Positions 39,274 to 49,683 of a DNA stretch of 64,000 bases are shown here, piece after piece. A program made the position numbers and the translations under genes. Under the pieces are notes generated by a model. The model was not told the origin of the DNA. It saw only the letters and a program-made list of their open reading frames with translations, and did not search any database. The DNA is taken from NCBI RefSeq assembly GCF_038443385.1, contig NZ_CP151726.1:682001-746000 (forward strand), written 5' to 3'. Numbering within the stretch: position 1 is the stretch's first letter; every line of letters starts with the position of its first letter. The DNA is from Stieleria varia (GTDB taxonomy: Bacteria; Planctomycetota; Planctomycetia; Pirellulales; Pirellulaceae).

Positions 39274-39951
39274 ATGACGCTTGCCATCAAAGATTTGGTC
39301 AAAACCTTCGCTCAGCCGGGCGGCGGTTCCTTGACCGTACTGGATGTGCCGGAGTATTCGATCGCAAAAGGCGAACAAGCCGTATTGATCGGCCAGAGCG
39401 GTGGCGGCAAGACGACCATGCTGCACTTGATCGCCGGACTGATGCTGCCCGATTCGGGCAGCATCGCCGTGGATGGTTTGGAGCTGACGCGATTGAGCGA
39501 GCAAGGGCGTGATCGATTTCGCGCCGCCTCCATCGGCTACGTGTTTCAAACATTCAACCTGTTGCCCGCCTTCACCGCGATCGAAAACGTCAAACTCGGC
39601 ATGACCTTTGGCCGCGGTGTCCTGGACCCGGTTCGCGCGATGAGCTTGTTGGACCGTGTAGGTCTGGCCGATCGTGCTCACTATCGGCCCAAGCAGTTGT
39701 CGGTCGGCCAGCAACAGCGAGTTTGCATCGCCCGAGCCCTGGCCAGCAAGCCCAAGCTGTTGCTCGCCGACGAACCGACCGCCAACGTGGATCCCGCCAG
39801 CGCAGAAACGGTGCTGGATCTGATTCGCAGCACTTGCCGAGACGAAGACATCGCGTTGCTATTGGTCACACACAGCATGGACATCGCGTCCCGCTTCGAT
39901 CGCGTCGACGATTTGGCGACGATCAACCGAGTGATGTCGCCCACCCCGTGA
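39274..39951 (+). CDS. ABC transporter ATP-binding protein (LolD/MacB type)
   Basis: The ATG at 39274 gives 225 residues, the compact size of LolD/MacB-type ATPases. Walker A is 'LIGQSGGGKTTMLHLIAGL', the Q-loop is in 'YVFQTFNLLPAFTAIENV', the signature is 'KQLSVGQQQRVCIARAL' and Walker B is 'KLLLADEPTANVDPASA'. The H-switch is 'LLVTHSMD'. It should power the FtsX-like permease encoded 61 bases downstream. Such pairs move lipoproteins, peptides or envelope signals rather than import nutrients. Confidence 0.94.
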   Translation: MTLAIKDLVKTFAQPGGGSLTVLDVPEYSIAKGEQAVLIGQSGGGKTTMLHLIAGLMLPDSGSIAVDGLELTRLSEQGRDRFRAASIGYVFQTFNLLPAFTAIENVKLGMTFGRGVLDPVRAMSLLDRVGLADRAHYRPKQLSVGQQQRVCIARALASKPKLLLADEPTANVDPASAETVLDLIRSTCRDEDIALLLVTHSMDIASRFDRVDDLATINRVMSPTP

Positions 39952-40012
39952 GACCGCTCCGACCGCGGCTTTCTCAATCGCTCCCTCACGCCCACCCAAA
40001 ACGTTCGCTCTT

Positions 40013-41377
40013 ATGTCATTGCTTCGCATCGCTTGGCGAAACTTCTGCTATCGCTCACTGTCCAGCGTTCTGACCACGATTTCATTGGCGTTGGGAGTCG
40101 CACTCGTCGTACTGGTGCTGGCGATCTACGGCATCGTCAGCGAGGCGTTCAGTCGTAACGCTCAAGTCGGCTACAACCTGGTCGTCGGCCCCAAGGGCAG
40201 CGCGTTGCAATTGACCCTCAACAGCGTCTATTACCTCAGTCAGCCGATCGAGAACTTGCCCTTCACGGAGTACATGGAGTTCTTTCCGGCTGACGAAAGA
40301 GCCGCGATGGTCCGTCGCTTTGGTGGCGATCCGTCGCTCGGCGAGCGTGACGGCATCTACTCGAGTTTGATCTATGGCGGCTACGCCATTCCGCTCGCCC
40401 TGGGTGACTACTACGGTGAGTTTCGCGTGGTCGGAACCACGCCGGACTTCTTTGAACTGCTGCGACATGGCGAGACGCTGGAGGAACCGTTTACGTTTCG
40501 CGAGGGACGTGCGTTGAAATCACACTCCGAGGAACACGGTTACTTCGAAGCCGTATTGGGATCACAAGTCGCCAAGCAAATGGGGATCTCGGTGGGTGAC
40601 GAGTTCAAACCGACCCACGGCGATCCCGAGGGCACTGGGCATGGTCAAGGTTTCACGGTTGTCGGAATCCTGGACCCGACCGGCACGCCCAACGATCGAG
40701 CGACGTTCGTCAACTTGGAAGGCTTTTATCTGCTGGAAAACCACGCCAAACCGCTCACGGGCGAAGAAACCGAAGTCGAGCCAACCGAGAACCCTGTCGA
40801 CGCCGGTGGCAACATGCCGCTGACGATCGCGCAGCGTGAGGTCACATCCATTCTGGTCCGCAACGGCCAAATCGCGATGGCTCCGATCTTGTTGAACATG
40901 GTCAACGAAAGCGTTCGCGCCCAAGCGGCCGCACCGGTGGGCGAGATCAGCAAACTGATGAACGCGGTGGTCGGTCCGTTGATGACCGCCCTGCTGATCA
41001 TCACGTTGATCACTTGCGTGGTCGCCGCGGTGGGTGTCTTGGTCGCAATCTACAATTCGATGAACGATCGTCGGCGCGACATCGCCGTCATGCGTGCGTT
41101 GGGCGCTCGGCGTGAAACCGTGACACTGGTGATCCTGTTCGAAAGTTTCTTGATCGCCGTGATCGGTGGAGTTGCTGGTTGGTTCTTGGCCCACCTCGCG
41201 ATTTGGGCTTACGGCGGTGAAATCGAAGACCGCACCGGAGTGCAGATCGGTTTGTTCACCACCAGCAGTTATGAAATCTACATTCTGCCGTTGGTACTAT
41301 TGCTAGGTCAGTTCGCAGGCTTTTTGCCGGCATGGTTCGCCTACCGCACCGACGTCGGTTCCAACCTGTCGGCGTGA
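40013..41377 (+). CDS. ABC transporter permease, FtsX/MacB type
   Basis: The 454-residue product has the MacB/FtsX layout. One N-terminal membrane helix ('LTTISLALGVALVVLVLAIY') is followed by a large extracytoplasmic domain (about 45-320). Three C-terminal helices follow, with the conserved coupling region 'IYNSMNDRRRDIAVMRALGA'. It forms a transporter with the ATPase encoded immediately upstream. The extracytoplasmic domain is of MacB_PCD type by position. No membrane-fusion protein gene is adjacent, so a full MacAB-TolC pump is not evident. Confidence 0.93.
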   Translation: MSLLRIAWRNFCYRSLSSVLTTISLALGVALVVLVLAIYGIVSEAFSRNAQVGYNLVVGPKGSALQLTLNSVYYLSQPIENLPFTEYMEFFPADERAAMVRRFGGDPSLGERDGIYSSLIYGGYAIPLALGDYYGEFRVVGTTPDFFELLRHGETLEEPFTFREGRALKSHSEEHGYFEAVLGSQVAKQMGISVGDEFKPTHGDPEGTGHGQGFTVVGILDPTGTPNDRATFVNLEGFYLLENHAKPLTGEETEVEPTENPVDAGGNMPLTIAQREVTSILVRNGQIAMAPILLNMVNESVRAQAAAPVGEISKLMNAVVGPLMTALLIITLITCVVAAVGVLVAIYNSMNDRRRDIAVMRALGARRETVTLVILFESFLIAVIGGVAGWFLAHLAIWAYGGEIEDRTGVQIGLFTTSSYEIYILPLVLLLGQFAGFLPAWFAYRTDVGSNLSA

Positions 41378-41383
41378 GCCAAG

Positions 41384-41926
41384 GTGTTCGTTTTCGACTT
41401 GGAAAGTCGAACGACAATCGTCGCTCGATTTTCCAAATCGATAGCGTGCCCCGCTAAACGTTTTGCCACCTCCAAACGCTGACTTGCGCAGACGCCCCCA
41501 CCCTCGCGTTCGCCTGAACGGCTAAGTGAGACCTCCCCCAAGCTCCTCGGGCGAGGTGACTATTACGCGTACGGCACAATACGTATGGTTTGTGCCTGAG
41601 CGGATGATGGTGTTCGTTTTCGACTCGGAGAGTCGAACGACAATTGTCGCTCGATTTTCCAAATCGATAGTGTGCCCCGCTAAACGTTTTGCCACCTCCA
41701 AACGCTGACTTGCGCAGACGACCCCACCCTCGCGTTCGCCTCAACGGCTAAGTGAGACCTCCCCCAAGCTCCTCGGGCGAGGTGACTATAACGCGTACGG
41801 CACAATACGTATGGTTTGTGCCTGAGCGGATGATGGTGTTCGTTTTCGACTCGGAGAGTCGAACGACAATCGTCGCTCGATTTTCCAAATCGATAGCGTG
41901 CCCCGCTAAACGTTTTGCCACCTCCA
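41384..41926. repeat. 226-bp tandem repeat, 2.4 copies
   Basis: Copies begin at 41384, 41610 and 41836 (period exactly 226 bases). The third is cut at about 41926, where the 3' end of the giant minus-strand gene begins. Copies differ at only a few positions. Each holds small palindromes such as TCGACTCGGAGAGTCGA and ACCTCCCCCAAGCTCCTCGG followed by GCGAGGT. A related CACCTCCCCCAA/TTGGTGGAGGTG palindrome recurs at 48816-48848. Confidence 0.9.
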
Positions 41927-44900
41927 TCAGGTCCCTGGTGCGGCGACGTCGTGGAGCGTTGCTCCTTTTTCGTCACTGAGCACCAAGATCGCGTAACGCT
42001 GGGCGCCTTTGGCATCACCCGCGCTGACACTCGTGTAATCAAAACGTCCCCGCGAATCGGTGTACCCGTCTTTGTAGAACCGGATCTCACCACTGGGATA
42101 CTTTGCGTACACCTTCACATAAGCCGTTGAAACGGGACGGTGACTGACGGCATCGGTGACTTGCAACTGACCAAATCCTTCGGAGACATAGGTCGTTAGT
42201 TCGCCGCCGTAGAACAACGCCACGCTGCGTGAAGCACCTGAGACGACTTCCACCAACAACGTTTGGCGACGCATGCGTTCGTCCATCGGATACGTCGATA
42301 CGCCCGTCTCCGTATCCAGTTCCAACGTATCGGTGTGCATCGGTCGGACCATCGCGATGCGTTTCAAGTCGCCGCGAACAAACGGTGCTTTGCTGAACAG
42401 CAACTCCAAGTCGACTCCGTAGAGATTCAAGGTGACCTGTTTGGTGTTGCGATGATCGATCCGCAACACGTCGCCCGCCACATTGACGATCACGCTGGGT
42501 TCGCGGACCGACGCGTCGGCTTGGTTTCGTTCGCGATCCATCACGGCTAGGTCACCCGAATCGACGGGCACGCCCTTGTCGGGTTGCCCAGCTTCAACCG
42601 AAACAAGCTTTTCCGTGTTGCCCAAATCCAGACGCTGTTGCAGTTGAGACTGCATTTCGCCGAATCGTTGCCGCCATCTCAGAATCGGATGCTGTGCATG
42701 CCGTCGGGCGATCGATTGAGCCGATTCAAAATCACCGCGATGCATCGCCAAGTAACCCGCCGCGTAGTCGAATTGCAGTTTGGTATCGATGGTATCGCGA
42801 TCCAACTCCGCAAAGACATCGATCGCTTCGGTGATTCGGTTTTGAATCAACAGATAGTAGGTCAACGCCAGTTTTTCAGAATCCGGCACTTTTGCGTGGA
42901 ATCCGAGATTGCGAACAAAGCTTTGGTATTGCCGCAAGAATGTCGGGTTGAGGATCTCGTCCTCGTCACCCAAACGATGGATGCGTGCTCGAACCAACGG
43001 TGAGTACTCCAAGTGCTCGTAGGTGCGTCTTACGATCGGATCGATGCTCAGCAGTGTGCTATCCAGTACCGGACCGACACGGCTGACGAGGTCTTCGCAG
43101 ATCGACAGGTAGTGACGTATCGCGTCGACATCGCGGTGTTTCAGCGAGTAAGCCCACATTTCATCGATCGGCAGACCTGCTGCGTCGAGAGTCTTGATGA
43201 TGACTTGATACACCTCGGGTTCCTTCATCCGATGCAGTGCAGCCGACCAGTCGAGTTGGAACAAGTTGGCATCGGCGAGAAATCGCTGGATGTCCTGGGC
43301 GGTTCCGTCGCGGGCAACGGACTCCCAAGTGACACCTTCGTCTTCGATTTGCTCGACCACCTGGAATGATTTTTCGCCACCGCGAGCCAGCAGTTCGCCT
43401 TCTTCGGAAACGGTTGCCGGGTAATGCTGGAAATCACCGGTGGCTGGGAAGTAGAACTGGTAGGGAATCGACTGAACCGCGTAAGGTTCCAGCGTGATCG
43501 TCTGGCTGTCGGTTGATTGAGAGCCAGCCAGAGGGATGCTGCCCGAGGGGATTTGCCAGAACACGTCCACCGTCCGTCTCGCTGCCGTCGGATTAGAAAT
43601 CACCGTTTGGCCTTGGTAGGCGACTCCGGGCAGGAAAGCGGTTGGCTCTGCCGGCACCTCGTTGGCAGGAGTCGCGACGCCGGCGCGTTGGAATCGTTGA
43701 CCGACCAAAATGCTTTCACCTTGCTCCGCATCCGCCAGCTTCTTCAGTCGCTTGGTCACAATGGCAACGGCGTGCTCAGGCTTGAAAATGGTCTCCGGTT
43801 TGGCAGGCAGGGAGATGTCGCCGGCTTGCAGGGGAAGACCTGACAACGCCAACGCAACCAGAGCAGCATGGCGATTCTCCACTGGACCGAGCAAGTGACT
43901 GGAGACGCCGAGTGAACCAAGCTCACTCTTGGCAATGTCCAGCCAGAAGGGATCCACTGTGATCAAGTTGTTGGGGTCGTCTGGGTTGACCGTACGGACC
44001 CGATCCCACTGACTCTCGGCCCACTGTTTCGTACTGTCAAGATCTTGATAGAACGACAGTTCGGCAGTTCTGCCCAAGCGACGCCCGAAGGCCAGGGATT
44101 GCGGAGCGGCGGGCATGGGCTGGCTCATGGCTTTGAGTTGCTCCCGTTTGCGAGCCACGCCGCTGGACCGGTCCGCGCCGCCTCCAATGCCTCCCAACGC
44201 ATAGGCTTCATTGCTCATCTCCATCACACCAAAGTTGGAGATAGACTCTTTCTCGAACCCGTACGTATCCGTGGTTTCAGCAAGCATCTGGACTCGCAAT
44301 GCACTTTCGATGCGGTTGCGATTCTTGGCATGATCGTCGACAATCAACTCGATTCGGTTGGCCAACTCACGTTGCACACGGGCCGATGCCGATGGCAAAC
44401 GCAGGGCCAAGAGAGCACGTTCGGCAGTATTCAGCTCAAAGTATCGCCACAGTTCTGCATACGCGGTCAGGTCGCTCTCCAGCAACCAGTGATCCATGAA
44501 CTGTTTTTCTTTTTTGTTGGCCAAGTACGGGCGAATCACTTTGTCAAAGAATTCACGGTCGTGCACCCACAAGAACAAATGTGTTTCGTGACACGCCAGT
44601 GCCGCATAGTGTTTGACTTTCTGCTCCTCGTTCCACTGATGCCACTGAGCCAGCGGTTGAAATTCTGCAAAGCGGCTATCGGAGATCAACGTTTGATAGA
44701 GTTTCATCAGCGAGGCGACATCGCCGTAGACCTGGAGCTGAGCCGATCCCAGCGATGCCAGATCCAATGGCTGATCGGGCGAGACGATTGATACCGCGCG
44801 CTCGAACGACATCGGTTGGTCGATTGTCAAAGTTCGAGGCAATCGCAGATCGACACGAGGTGTCTCCGTTTCGGCTGTGGCAATGGTGTGCATCATGATG

Positions 44901-47900
44901 TTAGCCGGATCGGCCGCCAGCACTCGCAGCAGCGGCAAATCCTTGAACGCCTCGGCTGGAAATTTCACCATGCCGTTGGCATCAGGCCGCAGGTTCCCCA
45001 TGATCGTTCCCGCGTCGGCTTGAAAATCAAAGTCGCTGGAGGTGACTTGGCTGCCATCGCGTTTCTCACTCATTTCCCGCATCATCGCATCCGCCATGGG
45101 AGCAGCAGCCGATGGTGGCGGTGCGTCGCCCCGGCGAGCAGATTGACTGGCGTTGCTGGTTTCCTCGGTTTCCCACGGATTGAGCAACACACTGACTTGA
45201 GGCAGCATCACGCCCGGGTATTTGTCCGCATAGCGTCGACGTAGCACATAGCGGTATTCATCGCCCAAACGTAAATCACTCACGTAGCCGCAGCGTGGCA
45301 AGCTCACACCGCGACCCGAAAGCGGAGACTGACGTAGATTCAATTCATCCAGAGGCGAAACGGAGTCAAAGTATCGACTGCCGATGAGATGAACACGCAC
45401 GTTCGCGAAGTCACCGGAAAGCTGGACGGTGATTTCCTCTGCCCCTCGTTGGATCGACTTGATCGAAAACGGCTGGGCAGGGGAAAGCTCTCGGTGGCGC
45501 ACTCGGCCGGCAACTACATTTCCATAGGCGATGCCATCAACCACGACCACGCTGACTCGCCGGTTGGTGTCGCGATCCATCAGCAAGTAGTCGCCCGCAG
45601 GCAGCTTGTCCGCGGACAACAAACCATCCTCGGCGCGAAGCTGGTCCGAGCGATCGCTGTGGTAGCTTTGTTCACGCAACTCCAGCAAACGGAATCGATC
45701 TTGAGGTTGCGTGATCGGCTCAGCCAGCGGTAGGCGGAGAGAGTCGCCGGCGACGAGGTGTATCGTGGACGGCCAGACCACTTGGTTCATTTTCAATTCT
45801 TGCTGATGGTTCATTGCACCGACCACGCCGTAGCGGATGGCGGTGACTCCATCGAGCTTGCCCAAGCGAACTTTGCCCTGCTCGTCTGATTGCAACATCG
45901 CGTCGACGTTCTGATTACGTGCTTCGGTCGTCAATGCAACGCTGACGGCGGCCCCTGGGATCGGCTCACCGGTGCGTCCCAGTACGTGAATGACGAATTC
46001 CTCGCCGTCTCGGGTCAAGAACGTATCGAGCGTGTGACTCGATCGGCGAATCCCGGCGATCTCCCAAGTCTCTTGTGTGGAAAGGTTGACGCGTCGACGA
46101 TCAGAGATCGAAACCAGTTGGCCTTCCAAAGTGACCTTCAAATCCACCAAACGCGGAGGGATGCGAATGGGCACCAACAGCTCGTTGTTTTGATCGAGTT
46201 TCAAATCATCGATTTCTCGCGTGGTCGCAATCCCGTCAAGGTCCACCGCTTCGATGCGTACTTTGATGTCGCTGAGCGTCGAAGGGGCGATGATTTGATC
46301 CTGCAGTTTCAACTGCGGGCGAATGACGATGTCGGTCTCGCCGCCCGTTTGGATCATCGTGCGGTCGATCAGCATGCCTGCGGAAAGCTGATACGACTCG
46401 ACCAAGTGCTGGAATTTGACCTGAGTGGTGATTTTGCCGTCGCTCAACAACGCCGTGCGGGCAACGGACTGGGCGATTGGTGCGATGGAAATCCGTCCCT
46501 GATCGTCACCCTCCAGCTCTTGAGAGCCGATGATCAGTTTGGCGTCGGCGATCGGTCGATTGTTTTCGTCCAAGACGGTCATTTGCATCCCGTCGGCCGT
46601 CGTTTGGTCGACGTGATGGATCTCGCCACGTCGGATCATGGCGCGGGCACGCAGACCTTTGCCGACGAGATCGACCACCCAAACGCCACGTCCGGTGACT
46701 TCGTCCAAACGAATCCGTTCACGGTGACGCTGGACCGCCGGTTGGGTGTATTTCAATGTTTGTTGGTGAGTGGCGACCAGCCCATCCAAGTCGATGTCTG
46801 TGTTCAACGCTTTGTCATTGGATCGGTAGTAGGCCAGCGTGTTGATCTCATAGATGCGAATGACGAGTTCATCGATGTTCTTGATGTCGACCAACAGTTC
46901 GGTCGGATCCTCGCTGCCAAAACGTTCCTTGATCTGTACCGACAACGTCAGTTGCATCGCATCACGAATCGCTTGCCGCTGCTCGGCCGACAGCGTGTCG
47001 TACCACTGGTTGGGATCGCCCACGCCGGCCATCAATTTGGTTTCGGCAAATACGCGTCGCAGGTACGCGGGGTCGATGTATTGATCAAAGACACGTGTGT
47101 CCGCCGCGTCCTGGAGGAAATGCTCCAGGTACGCACGAACCAAGTGATGTTCGTCGCCCACCGGTGGCAGCAAAGCCATGCCGGTGAAGTCATCGGTCAA
47201 GCTGGCTCGATTCCCCGCTCGCTTGATCCACTCGGGGTGAACGATGGAACTGTTGCGTGGCAGTTGCAAGTAACGCAGAAAGAGGGCTTGATCAAACTGC
47301 CCAGATCGCAGATTCGATTCCAACAGCCGATATGTTGCCGATGCTTTCAGAGAGTTGTAGCTGGCCGGCAGCGTGCGGACATAGGCCTCGACTCGCTGCA
47401 GGTAGTCATGTCGGACCGCTGGCTGTTGACTGAGATCCGTGTCATCGGATGGACGCAGTCTCGCGAGCTTTGCAGAGACGAAGGCATTGTCGTCTTTGAT
47501 CGCGGGGATCTTTGCCGCAACGGCATCGAGTTCTGGACCGGTCAATTGGTTGTGCGCGGAGAGATCGCCGAAACGAACGTCTTTGGCTGGCCGCTCGCTC
47601 AATTCACGGATGACCAATTGGTCCAAGTCATCGATGTACGGTCCATCGACGCGTTTGAGAAAATCCGTCAGGCCGATCGAAAGGCCTGCCGTCTTGCCGG
47701 ACAAAAACCGCTTCGCCAAGTTTCGCATGCCCACCGGTTTGAGCTGATCGTTCAAACGCAAGGCGTCGTTGACCAAGGTGTCGATGTTCAACAACGCGTC
47801 ATCCAGCCGGCTAGGAAAGCGTCGCTCGCCTTTGATGATCGGCGGCGAGTGATCCAGATTGACACCCAGTCGGTTGATCAAGTGGTCGATGGTGCGTTGG

Positions 47901-48211
47901 GGCGACTGCTGATAAGTCAGCAAACGCTGACGGTCGGTCATCGCGTCGATCAGGTCCGTCGGCCGGCCTTGGTGGGATTTCAACCAATCGGCCAAGACCG
48001 CATCCGCTTTCTCCAACTGACCCGACGTCTGATAGTAGAGGCAGTGGTAGAAAAAATAGTCGTCGCTGCCGGGGATCAACTCGGCCAAAACGGCTTCACG
48101 ATCCTTGGTCAGGGCGTAGCGTTCCATGACGCCAATGGGTTCCGCCATTGCTGGGCTCAACGCGAGAGAGAGTAGGGTGAGGACTAGGACACTCATTCGT
48201 TGTAGCAGCAT
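41927..48211 (-). CDS. Giant secreted protein with macroglobulin-like beta domains, function unknown
   Basis: The 2094-residue product starts with a signal peptide ('MSVLVLTLLSLALSPAMA'). Roughly residues 30-550 look helical. Residues about 560-1000 contain successive beta-sandwich-like stretches typical of carboxypeptidase-regulatory-like/Ig or macroglobulin domains, such as 'GMQMTVLDENNRPIADAKL' and 'IHVLGRTGEPIPGAAVSVAL'. The last 100 residues have another ('VTDAVSHRPVSTAYVKVYA'). A helical region with TPR-like parts occurs near 1780-1880. I saw no CGEQ-type thioester motif, so a classic alpha-2-macroglobulin is not supported. The call is tentative. The stop lies beside the truncated third copy of a 226-bp tandem repeat. 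Confidence 0.65.
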   Translation of the reverse strand: MLLQRMSVLVLTLLSLALSPAMAEPIGVMERYALTKDREAVLAELIPGSDDYFFYHCLYYQTSGQLEKADAVLADWLKSHQGRPTDLIDAMTDRQRLLTYQQSPQRTIDHLINRLGVNLDHSPPIIKGERRFPSRLDDALLNIDTLVNDALRLNDQLKPVGMRNLAKRFLSGKTAGLSIGLTDFLKRVDGPYIDDLDQLVIRELSERPAKDVRFGDLSAHNQLTGPELDAVAAKIPAIKDDNAFVSAKLARLRPSDDTDLSQQPAVRHDYLQRVEAYVRTLPASYNSLKASATYRLLESNLRSGQFDQALFLRYLQLPRNSSIVHPEWIKRAGNRASLTDDFTGMALLPPVGDEHHLVRAYLEHFLQDAADTRVFDQYIDPAYLRRVFAETKLMAGVGDPNQWYDTLSAEQRQAIRDAMQLTLSVQIKERFGSEDPTELLVDIKNIDELVIRIYEINTLAYYRSNDKALNTDIDLDGLVATHQQTLKYTQPAVQRHRERIRLDEVTGRGVWVVDLVGKGLRARAMIRRGEIHHVDQTTADGMQMTVLDENNRPIADAKLIIGSQELEGDDQGRISIAPIAQSVARTALLSDGKITTQVKFQHLVESYQLSAGMLIDRTMIQTGGETDIVIRPQLKLQDQIIAPSTLSDIKVRIEAVDLDGIATTREIDDLKLDQNNELLVPIRIPPRLVDLKVTLEGQLVSISDRRRVNLSTQETWEIAGIRRSSHTLDTFLTRDGEEFVIHVLGRTGEPIPGAAVSVALTTEARNQNVDAMLQSDEQGKVRLGKLDGVTAIRYGVVGAMNHQQELKMNQVVWPSTIHLVAGDSLRLPLAEPITQPQDRFRLLELREQSYHSDRSDQLRAEDGLLSADKLPAGDYLLMDRDTNRRVSVVVVDGIAYGNVVAGRVRHRELSPAQPFSIKSIQRGAEEITVQLSGDFANVRVHLIGSRYFDSVSPLDELNLRQSPLSGRGVSLPRCGYVSDLRLGDEYRYVLRRRYADKYPGVMLPQVSVLLNPWETEETSNASQSARRGDAPPPSAAAPMADAMMREMSEKRDGSQVTSSDFDFQADAGTIMGNLRPDANGMVKFPAEAFKDLPLLRVLAADPANIMMHTIATAETETPRVDLRLPRTLTIDQPMSFERAVSIVSPDQPLDLASLGSAQLQVYGDVASLMKLYQTLISDSRFAEFQPLAQWHQWNEEQKVKHYAALACHETHLFLWVHDREFFDKVIRPYLANKKEKQFMDHWLLESDLTAYAELWRYFELNTAERALLALRLPSASARVQRELANRIELIVDDHAKNRNRIESALRVQMLAETTDTYGFEKESISNFGVMEMSNEAYALGGIGGGADRSSGVARKREQLKAMSQPMPAAPQSLAFGRRLGRTAELSFYQDLDSTKQWAESQWDRVRTVNPDDPNNLITVDPFWLDIAKSELGSLGVSSHLLGPVENRHAALVALALSGLPLQAGDISLPAKPETIFKPEHAVAIVTKRLKKLADAEQGESILVGQRFQRAGVATPANEVPAEPTAFLPGVAYQGQTVISNPTAARRTVDVFWQIPSGSIPLAGSQSTDSQTITLEPYAVQSIPYQFYFPATGDFQHYPATVSEEGELLARGGEKSFQVVEQIEDEGVTWESVARDGTAQDIQRFLADANLFQLDWSAALHRMKEPEVYQVIIKTLDAAGLPIDEMWAYSLKHRDVDAIRHYLSICEDLVSRVGPVLDSTLLSIDPIVRRTYEHLEYSPLVRARIHRLGDEDEILNPTFLRQYQSFVRNLGFHAKVPDSEKLALTYYLLIQNRITEAIDVFAELDRDTIDTKLQFDYAAGYLAMHRGDFESAQSIARRHAQHPILRWRQRFGEMQSQLQQRLDLGNTEKLVSVEAGQPDKGVPVDSGDLAVMDRERNQADASVREPSVIVNVAGDVLRIDHRNTKQVTLNLYGVDLELLFSKAPFVRGDLKRIAMVRPMHTDTLELDTETGVSTYPMDERMRRQTLLVEVVSGASRSVALFYGGELTTYVSEGFGQLQVTDAVSHRPVSTAYVKVYAKYPSGEIRFYKDGYTDSRGRFDYTSVSAGDAKGAQRYAILVLSDEKGATLHDVAAPGT

Positions 48212-48939
48212 GACAGTTCACCCGGTGGGGAAGGTTTGTGAGCCACGTCATTATCGCAGCTCAAAGCAGCGGTTGGGAAACCGCGAAAAGTTTGACTTCT
48301 GGTCCTGAATCCATAGCTGTGAATCAGGCGGTCGCCGAGAAATGAGACGACCGAGAACCGAAATTCTTAGAGGAATTCACCGATAACGATGATTTTAGGG
48401 CCGTTTTGACGAAAAAAAACGGCAGTTCTCGCTGATCGCCACCACTGGTTCCCAGGCTCCTGCCTGGGAACCCAATGATTGGCAGGCTCCTGCCTGCCGA
48501 TCTGCTGACAATTTCCAGACCACGCTGATTTTCGCGAGGCAGAGCCTCCGTGGCAGTGCGTTCCCAGGCGTGAGCCTGGGAACGAGAGTTCTGCGGGGTG
48601 GCGATCAGCGAGAAGTGTCCGAAAAACGGCAAAAGACGGTCGTGCCGCCTTGCGCGACAGAGCGGCGGGCTGTTCAACCGCCACTGGTGCGATAGAAAAC
48701 GTCCCGCTTAAAACGCGATGGCATCACTGTATTTCGCCAACAGTGGCGTTCAATCCCTGGACTGCTCTAAGTGTGGTGTTGACACGTCTTTTGATGCCAC
48801 CGTTTTATTCCCCGTGTCACCTCCCCCAAATTCTTTGGTGGAGGTGACAGCAGAGTCCGCGCAAACCCAAAATGCCACAACCCCAAACTTTGAGCAGCGC
48901 AAGCCGGAAGGAACGCCGCAAAACTTAGAGCGTCGCTCT
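48212..48939. repeat. Repeat-rich intergenic region with several palindromes, no gene
   Basis: Palindromes are packed here: 48447-48472 (GGTTCCCAGGCTCC... type), 48481-48498 (GGCAGGCTCCTGCCTGCC), 48561-48584 (GTTCCCAGGCGTGAGCCTGG followed by GAAC) and 48816-48848. The first and third share the GTTCCCAGGC/GCCTGGGAAC word known as a dispersed repeat in planctomycete genomes. Open frames across the region (for example 48367-48684, minus) follow the palindromes and are not supported as genes. Confidence 0.75.
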
Positions 48940-49683
48940 TTACAGAGACAACGCCATGGCGCCGGAAATGGCGAACGTCTTGGCGTCTTGCACGTAAGCG
49001 ATCAACTGGGAATCCGCCCGCACCAACTCCTTGGGCAATTTGATCGACACGCTGCCGCTGCCCGATTCGTCCAGTTCCACCACCTGAAAATGCCGAACCA
49101 CGTTGGCGTGCCCTAGGTACCGCCCCGCGTTTTCACCCCGGGTGACTTCGATCGGACTGACATCCTGAACGATCGCAAGGTTCAGTACGTCACGTTCCCG
49201 GTGTCCATTCACCGCATACTGAATATTCATCGACGCGTCGTCCAACTGCTTAGAAAGTTTGATCGTACAGGTTGCCGGACGCTGCAATGCCTCCGCAATC
49301 GCGTCGTTCGCTTTCTTGACGTCGGAACCAGCAAACTGCTGCACCCCACCGACAATCATCTGTGGCGTGTACACACGACTTGACTCAAACACTGTGGCGT
49401 AGGCACGTTGGCGATCGGACGCCTGAGCGCTGCTGTAGGGATCTCGCCAACCAAGGCGATTCCAATAGTCGACATGGAATGACAGAACCAACACCCGGTC
49501 CTTGTCCGCTCTTTCGGAGAGTTGCCGCAACACCGCATCGGCCGGTGGGCAACTGCTGCATCCCTGTGAAGTGAACAGCTCGACCACGGCAATCCCAGGC
49601 CCCGCGGCTTGGCTGTGCGTTCGTGTCACACAGAGGACCAGAGCCAAAGCGATCAGAAGGAAACATCTGTACCGAGATGCCAT
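48940..49683 (-). CDS. DUF1223 thioredoxin-like secreted protein
   Basis: The ATG at 49683 ('MASRYRCFLLIALALVLC') gives 247 residues with a signal peptide. The DUF1223 signature follows directly: 'VVELFTSQGCSSCPPADAVL', a thioredoxin-like CxxC, and 'LSFHVDYWNRLGWRDPYS', 'YTPQMIVGGVQQFAGSD'. The family has a thioredoxin-like fold and is exported in many Proteobacteria and planctomycetes; its activity is unproven, though a thiol-redox role is plausible. Earlier in-frame codons to 49785 give no better start. Confidence 0.92.
   Translation of the reverse strand: MASRYRCFLLIALALVLCVTRTHSQAAGPGIAVVELFTSQGCSSCPPADAVLRQLSERADKDRVLVLSFHVDYWNRLGWRDPYSSAQASDRQRAYATVFESSRVYTPQMIVGGVQQFAGSDVKKANDAIAEALQRPATCTIKLSKQLDDASMNIQYAVNGHRERDVLNLAIVQDVSPIEVTRGENAGRYLGHANVVRHFQVVELDESGSGSVSIKLPKELVRADSQLIAYVQDAKTFAISGAMALSL

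Noticed and set aside
41384..41926. Possible insertion sequence in the tandem array
   Set aside because: No transposase frame or terminal inverted repeats; the pattern is simple tandem duplication.
45890..48175. 761-codon plus-strand open frame antisense to the giant minus-strand gene
   Set aside because: It has the composition of a shadow frame, no recognisable domain, and lies inside a better-supported coding gene.
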